Shown piece by piece: positions 54,783-64,000 of a stretch of 64,000 bases of DNA. The notes under the pieces were generated by a model that searched no databases, was not told the origin of the DNA, and worked only from the letters and a program-made list of their open reading frames with translations. A program made the position numbers and the translations under genes. Position 1 is the first letter of the stretch. Every line of letters begins with the position of its first letter. Source of the DNA: Eustoma russellianum (lineage: Eukaryota > Streptophyta > Magnoliopsida > Gentianales > Gentianaceae); assembly GCA_036186865.1 (NCBI GenBank), contig AP025067.1, positions 24,501,346-24,565,345 of the forward strand, read 5' to 3'.

Positions 54783-54960
54783 GTTTCTGGTACATTAGAC
54801 TTATACGTTTACAGAGTCTGGATAGGAGCTGCATCGTTTTGCAATCTGATGTACGCAGCTTTACCATACACTTTTTGTGCAATAAGCTATTTTCGTGACT
54901 TGAATCCCCTAACCTTAAGATTACAAAGCATCAAACTTAATAGTCGTTCTAAGAACAACT
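54783..54960 (-). repeat. Au-like SINE, minus strand (degenerate)
   Basis: The minus strand carries GGATTCAAGTCACG, AGCTTATTGCACAAAAAG, TGGTAAAGCTGCGTACATCA, matching the body order of the copies at 43745 and 55845. Confidence 0.6.
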
Positions 54961-55085
54961 TTAATAGTTTATTAAGTTTGATACAACTTTGAAGATAGTT
55001 CAACTTCGAGGTATTGTAAGCTTTAATTAATATACATCTGCAGGTTTGGTTCGACTTCACTTGTTATCAGAAATCTTTGTAACAT

Positions 55086-55322
55086 ATCCCATGACATAAC
55101 TTAGTTGGTACTTAGTTAGAAGTTCCTCCAAGAGATACATGGTTCAATTGCAGAGACACGCAGTGTGGATATTTTACTGTTGTATGGGCTAAATGCCCAA
55201 TTTGCAGTGTACATCTTGTGTGAGCTTCTAGCTTATGACATCTTCCGACCTATGAGGCCGTTGAATTCCTGATTTACATCTTTCATGATGCACCTGGGAG
55301 CTGGGACGGTGGAATTCTCAGT
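55086..55322 (+). repeat. tRNA-derived SINE (S1), plus strand
   Basis: A-box ATAACTTAGTTGGTA and B-box ATGGTTCAATTGC are followed by the S1 body (CATCTTGTGTGAGCTTC, GAATTCCTGATTTACATC) and GGGACGGTGGAATTC. Confidence 0.78.
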
Positions 55323-55844
55323 GCGCATTTTGTCCACGAAATCTTTGTAACATTTAAAAAATTGCTATCCGTGATTTACTATCAATCATATTATTTGTGT
55401 AAGACCAACAGTTATAGACAATTTGATTGGCTTGCGAGATGCTATCAATCTATTTGATGAGATCACACGGCCCGAAAATAATCTTGGAAAACACACAATA
55501 CGAGTGAAATTGGACTATGAGGCCTACTGGGTTGTCGTCCTATTTTAGTATTGTTCTGAGAATTTTATGTGATGATGCTACGATTATAATAATGATTTTT
55601 GACCGTTGATTTAATTCATTTTTCTCAACAGATTGAACATACAATTTGCCAATATAAATAATAAAAGATATTTAGCATGATGTATATTTTAGTTTTTGCG
55701 ACATTTTCTTTAATTCAAAGTAGACCGGTTTTACAAAAAGCCTCAGAAGTTAATTTCTTTTTTCCCCCACTTAGTCTATGCTCGCAAGCTTTTGTCTTAG
55801 CCCGTAACATCACCTTTCTGGTCCTGAAGTAGCCAAGACCCAGA
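55323..55844. other. Unassigned AT-rich DNA
   Basis: No gene or recognised repeat, apart from possible SINE edges. Confidence 0.35.
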
Positions 55845-56021
55845 ATGATATAATTGCATGGTTTAAAAAGTGTAGGGTAATGTCACGGGTTTGAACCGCG
55901 GAAATAATCTTTTGCACAAAAAGTATAAAATAAGGATGTGTACATCAGATCGTGAAGCGATCTTGTACTTCTCTAGACCCAGCGCAAACGCAGGAACTTA
56001 GTGCAACGGGAACGTCCTTTA
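55845..56021 (+). repeat. Au-like SINE, plus strand
   Basis: It has B box GTCACGGGTTTGAACCG, then GGAAATAATCTTTTGCACAA, CTAGACCCAGCGCAAACG and the terminal GGAACTTAGTGCAACGGG ending in a T-run. The order and T-ending match the Au type by recall. Confidence 0.72.
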
Positions 56022-56921
56022 TATTTTATGGAATAATTACAGATATTCTTTAGGCATTTGTTCTGTTCATTCTTTTTCCAACTTTAATTCCTTCAAATTC
56101 GGCAAGTTATACTGTTTTCTTCTGGAATTTTAGTCTGTTAAGTCATAAAAAACACTAAAAACATTGTAAACTTATCCTAGCTAGACCTATGCTTCGAATG
56201 AAAATGCAAATATTTACTAGGAAAAACAACAAATTTTAGGATGATTACGCAATATGTTACAGTAAATATTGGGTTGTCGTGTACCAAACCATAATATTGT
56301 TTTCTATTTTTCGAAATTTGGGATTGTATATTTGGGTTTGTCCATACTCAGACATTGATCTTCACGGCATCGATTTCATTCTCCAAGATTGGCATACTTC
56401 AAAACATCTCTTGGTTAATAGAGTTCTGGGATGTGAATTAGCATCTATTGATTCCTCATCTCGATTTTGTTAGGTTGTTTGAAGGTGGAGTTTTGCTTTA
56501 ATTAATTAACATGTACTTGTTACAAAATACTTATCATTTTTCCTTTCAATGCAAATGCTTGGAAGAAACATGGCCGGATGATTTATCAAAACTTATATAA
56601 TAAAAGATATCCCACATTCCAAAAACCACACACAGACACACGCGCATGAACCTCTTATGTTTGTAGGTTTGCCAATTTAAAACATAGATGACAAGCAAGT
56701 GAATGACTGAAATTGTATATAAGTGAATGTTGTTTCTTGACGAGGACAAGACTATCATCTTAAATAACGACAAGTGTAACAAAGTCGGTTCTCTCACGAG
56801 ATGCAGCTCACCTAGGGTTAACGACAGTCGCCCAGGTTCAAATACACAGTTAAGTTGGTGCGGCCCAGGAGACGCCGGACGCCCTCTTGGCGTTGACGAG
56901 GATCTCAGGTCTGCATCAGTG
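56022..56921. other. Unassigned DNA left of the solo LTR
   Basis: Mostly AT-rich, turning GC-rich from about 56790 (repeated GACGCCGGACGCC and similar words). It ends with the duplication CAGTG (56917-56921). The GC-rich part continues right of the solo LTR at 59732 and may be another old transposon. No protein was recognised. Confidence 0.4.
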
Positions 56922-57679
56922 TGTAGCGCCCCGGCCCGATACTGTCATCGGAACCAGTGCACCCGCCGTAGTCTACTATGAGAACTACGAAGCGTCAAAG
57001 CGGATCAAGCATTCATCATCTATGACGTAAGATAAATCAGCGGAAACGTTGATAAATTTAAAACTTCATCGTCATTAAAACCAGAAAATGCAGCGGAATT
57101 AAAAAGTGTTTGGTCATCTAGCTAACATAAATATCAGAACAACATAACAACATTGAGTTTCCAATCTCAGAGAAAATAATCCAGCATCTATCTATTCCCA
57201 TGTTCGTCATCCCATTGAGCCCACTCGCCATCGTCCTCGATAAATATCAACTCATATTCAGGCTCACCTGAAAAGGAATAGAGTAACTGTTCTTAGCGAA
57301 ATTATCGCCAGCAAGTAACCCGTTTATACACCTTACGGAATCACACACGACGAGTCACCAGTGTATAAATCATTGCCCAAAATATAGGTGCTCGGGTTAA
57401 CAAATAGCATCTCAATAAGAATTTCTCAAAACTGATAAAGCACATATATGGTACACGGGTATGAGAACAAACATGTATTAAAACAACGTATCACATAAGC
57501 AGGTCATAAACTAACCACGTTTCTTGCATATCAAGTCTTATGCTTCGTGTATCATGATGCATGTACTTCTTTAAAATCACACACAACACCCATGCATATG
57601 TCTTCTTTCATAAACATGTCATGCATGTCATTTCACAAAACATTTCATCACTTTACATATCATATTCTTCGCGTAGCAG

Positions 57680-57965
57680 AACTTTATGCCCTGTGGGTGA
57701 TCAGTCCACAGCAACAGAACTTTATACCCCGTGCTGAAAGATCCACGGCCCCATAACATATAACTTTATACCCCGTGCTGAAAGGTCCACGGCCCCATTA
57801 CATATATCATATATCCGTGCTGAAAGGTCCACGGCCCCATTACTTATATCATATATCCGTGCTGATAGGTCCACGACCCCACAAAATAACTTTATTTTCC
57901 GTGCTGATAGGTCCACGACCCCATAAAATACTTTATACCCTGCTGTTGATTCATAGATCACGCTT
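57680..57965. repeat. Tandem array in the solo LTR
   Basis: About six units of roughly 45-50 bp share CCGTGCTGAAAGGTCCACG and GCCCCAT, with AT-rich ACTTTATACC or CATATATC parts between. Units differ by substitutions and indels. Confidence 0.78.
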
Positions 57966-58359
57966 TTATACCCTGCTTTCGCAGGCGTGACTTTATACCC
58001 TGCGATCAACCAGCAGCCATTTTGTCTTTCGAAAACTTTACATCTTTCTTGTAAACACATATTCTTTTGCTAAGCAAATCTCAAATCAAATGCAAATGCC
58101 CATGTTATGATGCAGGATGCACATGTAACTTCGTATCAAACATGTAACACACACACATACATTGTACATATCAAGTATACAGTCTTGCACCTCAAACACT
58201 CCATGTTCGTACCTTTCCAAGTCCATCCGTCTTACTAATTCACTCAGGATTCAATCTTATTCCTACTTGATCAAACTTACCATCTACACCTCAATTATAC
58301 CTCAAATACCCTTGCATTTTATGTTCAAAAGAAGTGTATAATGTTACTACACATACATA

Positions 58360-58800
58360 GGGCGCCTAAAGGGTCAAAAAGACTTCCAGTATACTTGGAA
58401 CGCCACATGAGGCGCCTAAAGTGACATAGAGCGCCTATACTAGGCGTTCGAAGTGTTCGGGGATGTGCTGTAGACATGGAACGCCTACATGAAGCGCCTA
58501 ATTGACATTGAACGCTACATTAGGCACCTAATGTGACATGAAGCACCTAATGTAGGTGTTTGAAGTGTTCGGGGATGCTTCAGGACACATTGAACGCTAC
58601 ATTAGGCGCCTAATGTGACATAGAGCGCCTAATGTAGGTGGGTGTTCGAAGTGTTCTGACGGTTCTAAACTGCAGTTTTTCTGTACGGAAAGCTTCAGGA
58701 CACATTGAACGCTACATTAGGCGCCTAATGTGACTTGAAGCGCCTAATGTAGGCGTTCGAAGTGTTCTGACGATGCTAAACTGCAGTTTCTCTGCAGTAA
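58360..58800. repeat. Tandem array of palindromic units in the solo LTR
   Basis: Units of about 105-125 bp contain GACACATTGAACGCT, the 18-bp perfect palindrome ACATTAGGCGCCTAATGT (58599-58616, 58714-58731; one-base variant at 58517-58534), and GTTCGAAGTGTTC. The first units are more degenerate. Confidence 0.8.
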
Positions 58801-59731
58801 CTTCATCCCATCATCTTCCTCCTTCAACCCGTTCATGTTAAACCTCTCAAGATCCATCTTACCATCTAGATTCATCATTCTTAACTCACATCTAATCATG
58901 AATTGATGCTTAGTTATGTCTAACAATATCCACTCTTAATCTTCAATCATTCACAACCTTCAAAAGTTATCATCAACACTCCCAACACAACAAGTCTACA
59001 ACAATGCCATCACTCATCCTTCAATTCCCTGCACTTACTCTCAAACGTCTAAGTGTAGACAATCAACATAAGAATAGAACAAGACAATAAGCACATCAAA
59101 ATATACACTTTCATGGGCATGCTTGACAAACAACAAAGCACCACACAACTATTTTCAGAAATATGGCCCAAAGAACAAGACTTTACGCAACTAGCAACAA
59201 AACTTACATATAATAAAGCATTTAACATAGACAAGACAAGATTACTAATGTGTGATTCAAGTTTTCTTTTTGTAAGAACATAGGGCCTAAAGTATCAAAA
59301 TTTACGTAAAGCGTATAGAAAGATTACTTGCCTTGGAATCTAGATAAGCTTACGGGTGTACTGCAGAATTTTGGTAAAGATTGAACCTAGATTGACCTTC
59401 TTCCTTCCTCTTCTTCTTCTCTTCTTCTTCTTTCTCTCTTCTTTCTCCTTCCCTTTCTCTCTGGCGGTTTTTCCCCTCTCCTTTTGAGTGTTATAACCGA
59501 TGGTAGCCAATGGGGAGTTATACCCTTTTTGTGTAACTCCCCATTCATTTAAGTGGGGAGGGGTACTTTCGGTAATTTACCCTAATTCCCTAATTTTTCC
59601 ATTTCATTTATTTTTCTCCCTATATTTATCTAACTCAGCCTCGTAAACTTATACATTTAATGAAATTACATTTAAAGTCGACTTCTAATTATTGAAAGTA
59701 GTACTTAAAAGTTACGGGGTATGACACAGTG

Positions 59732-61096
59732 AAACTCGCTCAGAGACGTTAAAGCCAGACACCTCAGTCGCAAACGACGCTTCAGCTCAGTCACATCACC
59801 TCGGTTCTAGCACGCACCTCAACTATGCTTTGCAACCCAAACCTAGTGTGCTTAGCTAGGTAAGGTAAGCACCCGCCAAAGCAGACACCTGCCACGTAAG
59901 CATCTTAGCCATGAAGTTCGATACGTGGTGACATATAGTAGTCATATACAAGCAAGCAGAACACTTGACATTCTCCCATAGCTTGTCAACATGCATTCAT
60001 TAGCTGTCCAAACCATATAAAAGAATCAAATGATGTCAAAAAAAAAGATTGTGTTCAATCGAGTGGAAAAATATTCCACCAAAAGCACACAAATGAGACA
60101 CATTTCTCAAATGTTTCAACTTGTGTAGATCTCTAAGAACGTCAACTATTGTAGCAAACTACTTCTGTGTAGGGATTTGATGATGTTTTTTCTTATTTGG
60201 ATCATCTTTGTTTCAGATGCCGCTTCTACACATGTGGATAGAAAAAGAAAAGGCTAAACTACGTGATACGCATAAAAAATAACAACTTAATATAAATGGA
60301 AAAATGTATAAACTTATAAATATAACCGCCTACGGGTGCAAATGAAAGGTAAATAGAAGTTGTAAGACCGCTTCCCGCCTGGACATGAGTCCTAAAAATT
60401 TACATCCTTCCATCTCCAAATATCCAAAATTATCCAAGTCAAATATATGTATAAGGATTCATATCCACTTTGTTCAGGCTGGGTTAAGTTTTACCGTTGT
60501 CAATGAATAGCAGCTAGACATTTATAAATTTAATAAAATAAAAAATAATTGACATATAATGTTGATGAATGTGCAAAGAGGTCTCTCCCTAAATATTATG
60601 TTTTATATTAATAGTCTAACTGCTAAAATTTATTCAATCCACATTGCTAGAGCTACGGAAATTAACAAATGTACCAATTTGAATATAACACTTCCACATA
60701 CTTTTATACCCTTTGTTTGGAACCTTCATTAAAGGGTATGGTTGACTGATACACAAACTACATAAAAGGATATTAGGAGGAAATTGTGACACGTTGAGTG
60801 GAATAGATAAAATTTAATTTCTATAAGACCACTACTAAGATCAAATACAATACTACGTGTGACATTACTAATGAACTAACTCACACAAAGCAAAATCCTA
60901 TCCATTAAAAAGGAAAAGAAAAAAAATAAAATAGTAACCACCCCTCACAAAGAACCCCCACCGCCGTCTTACCCATCGGAAGAACCAAAAGTTTACCAAA
61001 AAGTGCACCACCTGCACAACTCATCCAAAAAGTATACCAATTTCTTACATGCATTGGGAGATAGGATTCCCTCACCGCAAAAGGAGTGCGGTGACG
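59732..61096. other. Unassigned DNA right of the solo LTR
   Basis: The first ~200 bp are GC-richer and continue the DNA split by the solo LTR. The rest is AT-rich. No gene was recognised; an open frame on the minus strand at 60905-61168 has no family features. Confidence 0.4.
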
Positions 61097-61202
61097 CGTG
61101 ACCGCGCGACACGTGGCAGCAAGGGAGGGTGGTGAGGATAGATGAGAGTCACCCTCATCTAGTCTCACTGTCCCACCTTACTGCCACGTGTCGCGCGGTC
61201 AC
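61097..61202. promoter_or_regulatory. Perfect 22-bp inverted repeat with G-box/ABRE cores
   Basis: The arms at 61097-61118 and 61181-61202 are exact inverted copies of GTGACCGCGCGACACGTGGCAG-type sequence (22 bp; key core GACACGTGGC). Each holds a CACGTG G-box in ABRE context. CGCGTGAC just overlapping the left arm resembles coupling element CE3. This could be a stress-responsive promoter or a small hairpin transposon. Confidence 0.5.
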
Positions 61203-61516
61203 AAATGAGATGAGGAAAGTAGGGGTTAAGAGATCCCAACCCATGCATTGGGTTACTTTTCTCCAAAATGTCCCATCACTTCCATCCTCCTTCTAACCAA
61301 GGGAATTGCCATCATTTCTCTCCCTCATCCCCAAAATTTTTATCAGCAACAAATGAAGGGGAGGAACCCATTTGCAATCAACATTTCTCCAACCTTTTCT
61401 TTCTCCCCAACACAACAACACTCCAAAAAAATTCTTCCCCATAACCGTGTACACCTTTTCTCATAGGAAGTGAAGCTCTCTTTCAAGTTTCTAAAAGGTA
61501 ACAACAAGAACTCAAG
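61203..61516 (+). other. Leader-like CT-rich sequence before the gypsy-type LTR
   Basis: CT-rich sequence with ACAACA words near 61418 resembles a plant 5' UTR, ending in AAAAGGTAACAACAAG, a possible splice donor. If there is a host gene on this strand, its coding part lies right of the window or was displaced by the LTR. No start codon with coding was recognised. Confidence 0.3.
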
Positions 61517-62504
61517 TGTAGCGCCCCGTCCGAAACTAGGGTTCCAGCTCAGTGTACCCGATGTACTCTACCTAAAGAGTACATATATCGACATGAATAA
61601 TGAATCGATAAGCGGAGGCAACATAATATAAACAAATTATAATCGACATGCAATGCACTACATCATAATCTATACAAATCATAATATACAGAATACTGAA
61701 ACCTTCTGAAATACATCATAAACCGAGACCTAACGTCTTCGAAGCAAATCTCTCGGTATGCTCTTCGTTATCAGTGATCTATCTAGCAAGTCCTCAACAA
61801 GCCTGTATAGTGATACCTGTTATCTAGAAAGTGATAAATGAGGCAAGTATGAGCGATAGCCAATCTTTTAATTGCTCAGCAAGTAGTCTTACTAGATACG
61901 ACATGTGGATCATACATGAGAAGACGGGGTGACAAAATATAATAACCATGAATATCGAATATAATAAACACGTCTCCATTTAAATCTGTATAGCATAAAT
62001 GTAACTGAAAGCAGGTAAATAAGGAAGATTTCACAACATACATATCATCATCCCGTACTATTTCATCCGCAACACCATATAGTGTCCATACTTATCTTAT
62101 AATCCATAACTTATAATATCCCCACATATCTTACATGTACTACACTTTCATGCGTACAAACTACATTGTCCATTGTAGTGACATCATAGACTTAAGGAAT
62201 TCTTAATCATAACCCTAAGGTGACTTGATCATGACATGATGCATAAAATATAACTTTTCATAAACATGACTTGCTTTTCATAACTTGCATAACATGACAT
62301 TTTCATAACATGAAGACATAACATTTTCATAATTGGCTATAGCACTTTTCATAAGAATAATAACACACAACATACCGATTGATTCCCCATATAGTACATG
62401 TATGACATAAACATCATAAACATATGTACATGTACTAACGGTAACGCGCTATGACGGAGATCTCGTGTCCCGGACCTGGTGTTACACTCGGCCATAAACG
62501 CAAT
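61517..62504 (-). mobile_element. Ty3/gypsy-type LTR, partial, minus strand, cut by SIRE-C
   Basis: The plus-strand reading begins TGTAGCGCCCCGTCC, the same terminus as the solo LTR at 56922 (TGTAGCGCCCCGGCC), with different downstream sequence, so it is a related but distinct family. It is interrupted at 62504 by a SIRE LTR. The rest lies beyond the window. Confidence 0.65.
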
Positions 62505-64000
62505 TGTAGGATCTGTAAGGCACCACTAGAAGGGGGGGGGGGTTGAATAGGTGGTGCGGAAAATATGGTTTTTAAAATTTCTTTAAACTTGAACAATTCA
62601 AGTTCTGAAAACAGATTCTGTTTTCAGGACCTGTTTTAAAACGTTTTTAAAACCAGGTTAGAGGTCTCCAAAAATTATGAAATTTTGAGAGAACTTAGCC
62701 TCAGATGTTATGAGGGTCCCCTAAAAATTTCAAATCAAAATTCAACCTTTAACCCCTTCAAAAACCGTTGGCACTCAGATTGTGCAAATCTGCCAGAAAC
62801 GGTAGATGGTTTTGAAAAATTAATTCCTATTTGTGTGAATGTCCAAATGATCTGAAAATTTTACCAATAACTCCTCACACACTATATTGAAATGGGTTGA
62901 AACAGTTTTTAAAAATTCTTTTGGTAAGTAGGTCAAATACCACCAAAGTCTCAACCTTTGCAAGTCTGAAAATCAGACTGCACTAGTCTCAGAACTTTTG
63001 ATGTTTGACTGACCTATACTTGTCCAAAAGGGTTGAAACTTGTGCCAAATTAACCCTAGAACGTTTATGTATGTTTCTGGAAATTTTTATAATTTTTGAA
63101 AATCGTTTGCTATTTTTCCGAACGTGAACAAAACGTATAACCAGTGCAGAAACTGAAAAGTAAATGCTGAAAGTAAATTACACCAAGAATTTTATACTGG
63201 TTCGGTTATAGACAACCTACTCCAGTCTTCAAGGAACACCTTCCTTGGTTCACACTAATTTCACACACGCAGTACACCTTACCGCAGGGTTGATAGAGTT
63301 ACACCTTAACTTCAACCCTTTACAAACCTTGTATTGCTAGTACAATTTGCACGAACACCACCATCTCGCTAGAATGAAGATTGATCACACCTTGATCAAT
63401 CTTTTACAAAGATGTATGAATGGTGGTTTCTATGAAGCCTATTCAAGAATGAAAGAAGTAAAGTACAATAGGCTTTTTACAAGAGAAGAAAGAAAGAAAG
63501 TGTAGGAGAAGAAAGCTTTTGCACTTTGATCACTTTTGAATGCAAGTCTTGGTGTTATTTTTGTTTGTTCTTCTCTTCCTTCCTTATAGGTCCAGCCGTC
63601 CCCTATGCAGCCTTCTCCCCTCTTGAAAATTTCCTTTTAAGTGCTTGAGAGGGTGTGAGACATCATGGTGACAATGTTTTGCTTACTTGGCAACACTCCA
63701 TTGGACCATCATTTAGTCATTGCTTACTTGACACCTTTTGATTGGCTCAATGTTGTCATCATTTGATGACATGGATAATCTGAAAAAAACACTAAATATT
63801 TGCCAAATTATCAATTATTAAATCATACCATAATTCTCAAATTTTGTCATAAATTGCAAGACACAAAAATCCTTCCTTCCTTCCTCACCAAAATCGGCCA
63901 GCACTATGATTTCAATGCTGAAATTTTTCAGCATTTACCACATGAAATAAATCTAGATTTCTTCCATTTTTCTTTGAATTTCTTCCATAAAAATACATCC
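62505..64000 (-). mobile_element. SIRE-C: partial LTR of a third SIRE copy, minus strand
   Basis: The plus strand begins TGTAGGATCTGTAAGGC, the reverse complement of the SIRE-A LTR end, and follows the SIRE-A LTR in reverse to the window edge. It is closer to SIRE-A than to SIRE-B (for example it shares GGTTTGTAAAGGG and CTTGAAGACTGGAGTAGG with it in reverse). About half of an expected 2.9-kb LTR is visible. The 5 bp before it (GCAAT, 62500-62504) should recur at the far end. Confidence 0.88.

Larger units (their letters stand above)
56922..59726 (-). mobile_element. Solo LTR, Ty3/gypsy-type, 2.8 kb
   Basis: On the minus strand it begins TGTCATACCCCGTAAC and ends CGGGGCGCTACA. The duplication CAGTG is perfect at both sides (56917-56921, 59727-59731). 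It has no internal retrotransposon coding region, so it is a solo LTR left by recombination between two LTRs. The TGTCATACCCC start is common among plant gypsy LTRs (by recall). It holds two tandem arrays (57680-57965 and 58360-58800). Confidence 0.8.

Noticed and set aside
56790..56921. Possible tRNA or rRNA-like GC-rich stretch
   Set aside because: No cloverleaf, no B box and no rRNA core words could be recognised.
57680..57965. Regular repeats resembling a CRISPR array
   Set aside because: Plant nuclear DNA; units vary and the spacers are AT-rich variants of each other; the array is part of an LTR.
60905..61168. 87-codon open frame on the minus strand
   Set aside because: It overlaps the 22-bp inverted repeat and shows no domain or codon pattern typical of a gene; kept as unassigned.

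Overview
This is nuclear DNA from a flowering plant, most likely a eudicot. It is AT-rich and crowded with Ty1/copia and Ty3/gypsy retrotransposons, LINEs, SINEs and DNA transposons. It holds one intact host gene, whose three exons join at consensus splice sites. No prokaryotic feature, tRNA/rRNA gene or CRISPR array was seen. The species cannot be named from sequence alone. A 10-N assembly gap lies at 15501-15510.

Region 1 (1-21834) is a stack of insertions inside insertions. The base is a decayed copia element (Copia-1) whose 5' end lies left of the window. It is split at 1073-1082 by a Mutator-like element (MULE-1, 1083-13554, 10-bp target duplication). MULE-1 carries a captured fragment that looks like the 5' part of a SYP7-type Qc-SNARE gene, so it is a Pack-MULE. 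MULE-1 is split in turn by an 11-kb SIRE/Maximus-like copia element with 2.9-kb LTRs (SIRE-A, 2081-13148, perfect duplication GGGTG). Copia-1 resumes, is broken again by a defective gypsy element (15423-21212) ending in a 2.1-kb palindrome, and finishes with its RNase H end, polypurine tract and 3' LTR.

Region 2 (22169-39569, minus strand) is the host gene: a GH31 alpha-xylosidase/alpha-glucosidase (XYL1-like) of 933 residues with a signal peptide, for apoplastic xyloglucan trimming. Its second intron is about 12.9 kb. It holds a non-autonomous SIRE relative (SIRE-B, 24352-30856, duplication TATTT) nested in an L1 fragment, a foldback MULE (MULE-2, 31472-32983, perfect 10-bp duplication), an RTE LINE end, SINEs and a MITE.

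Region 3 (39570-64000) has no further convincing gene. It holds SINEs of at least three types, L1 and RTE remnants, a divergent inverted-repeat element around a LINE piece (40240-42001), a minus-strand copia (Copia-2, 48138-53257, duplication GTGTA), a 2.8-kb solo gypsy-type LTR (56922-59726, duplication CAGTG), a promoter-like patch with a perfect 22-bp inverted G-box/ABRE repeat, and a second gypsy-type LTR interrupted by a third SIRE copy that runs off the window. The retroelement proteins are mostly broken; they are described here, not reconstructed.
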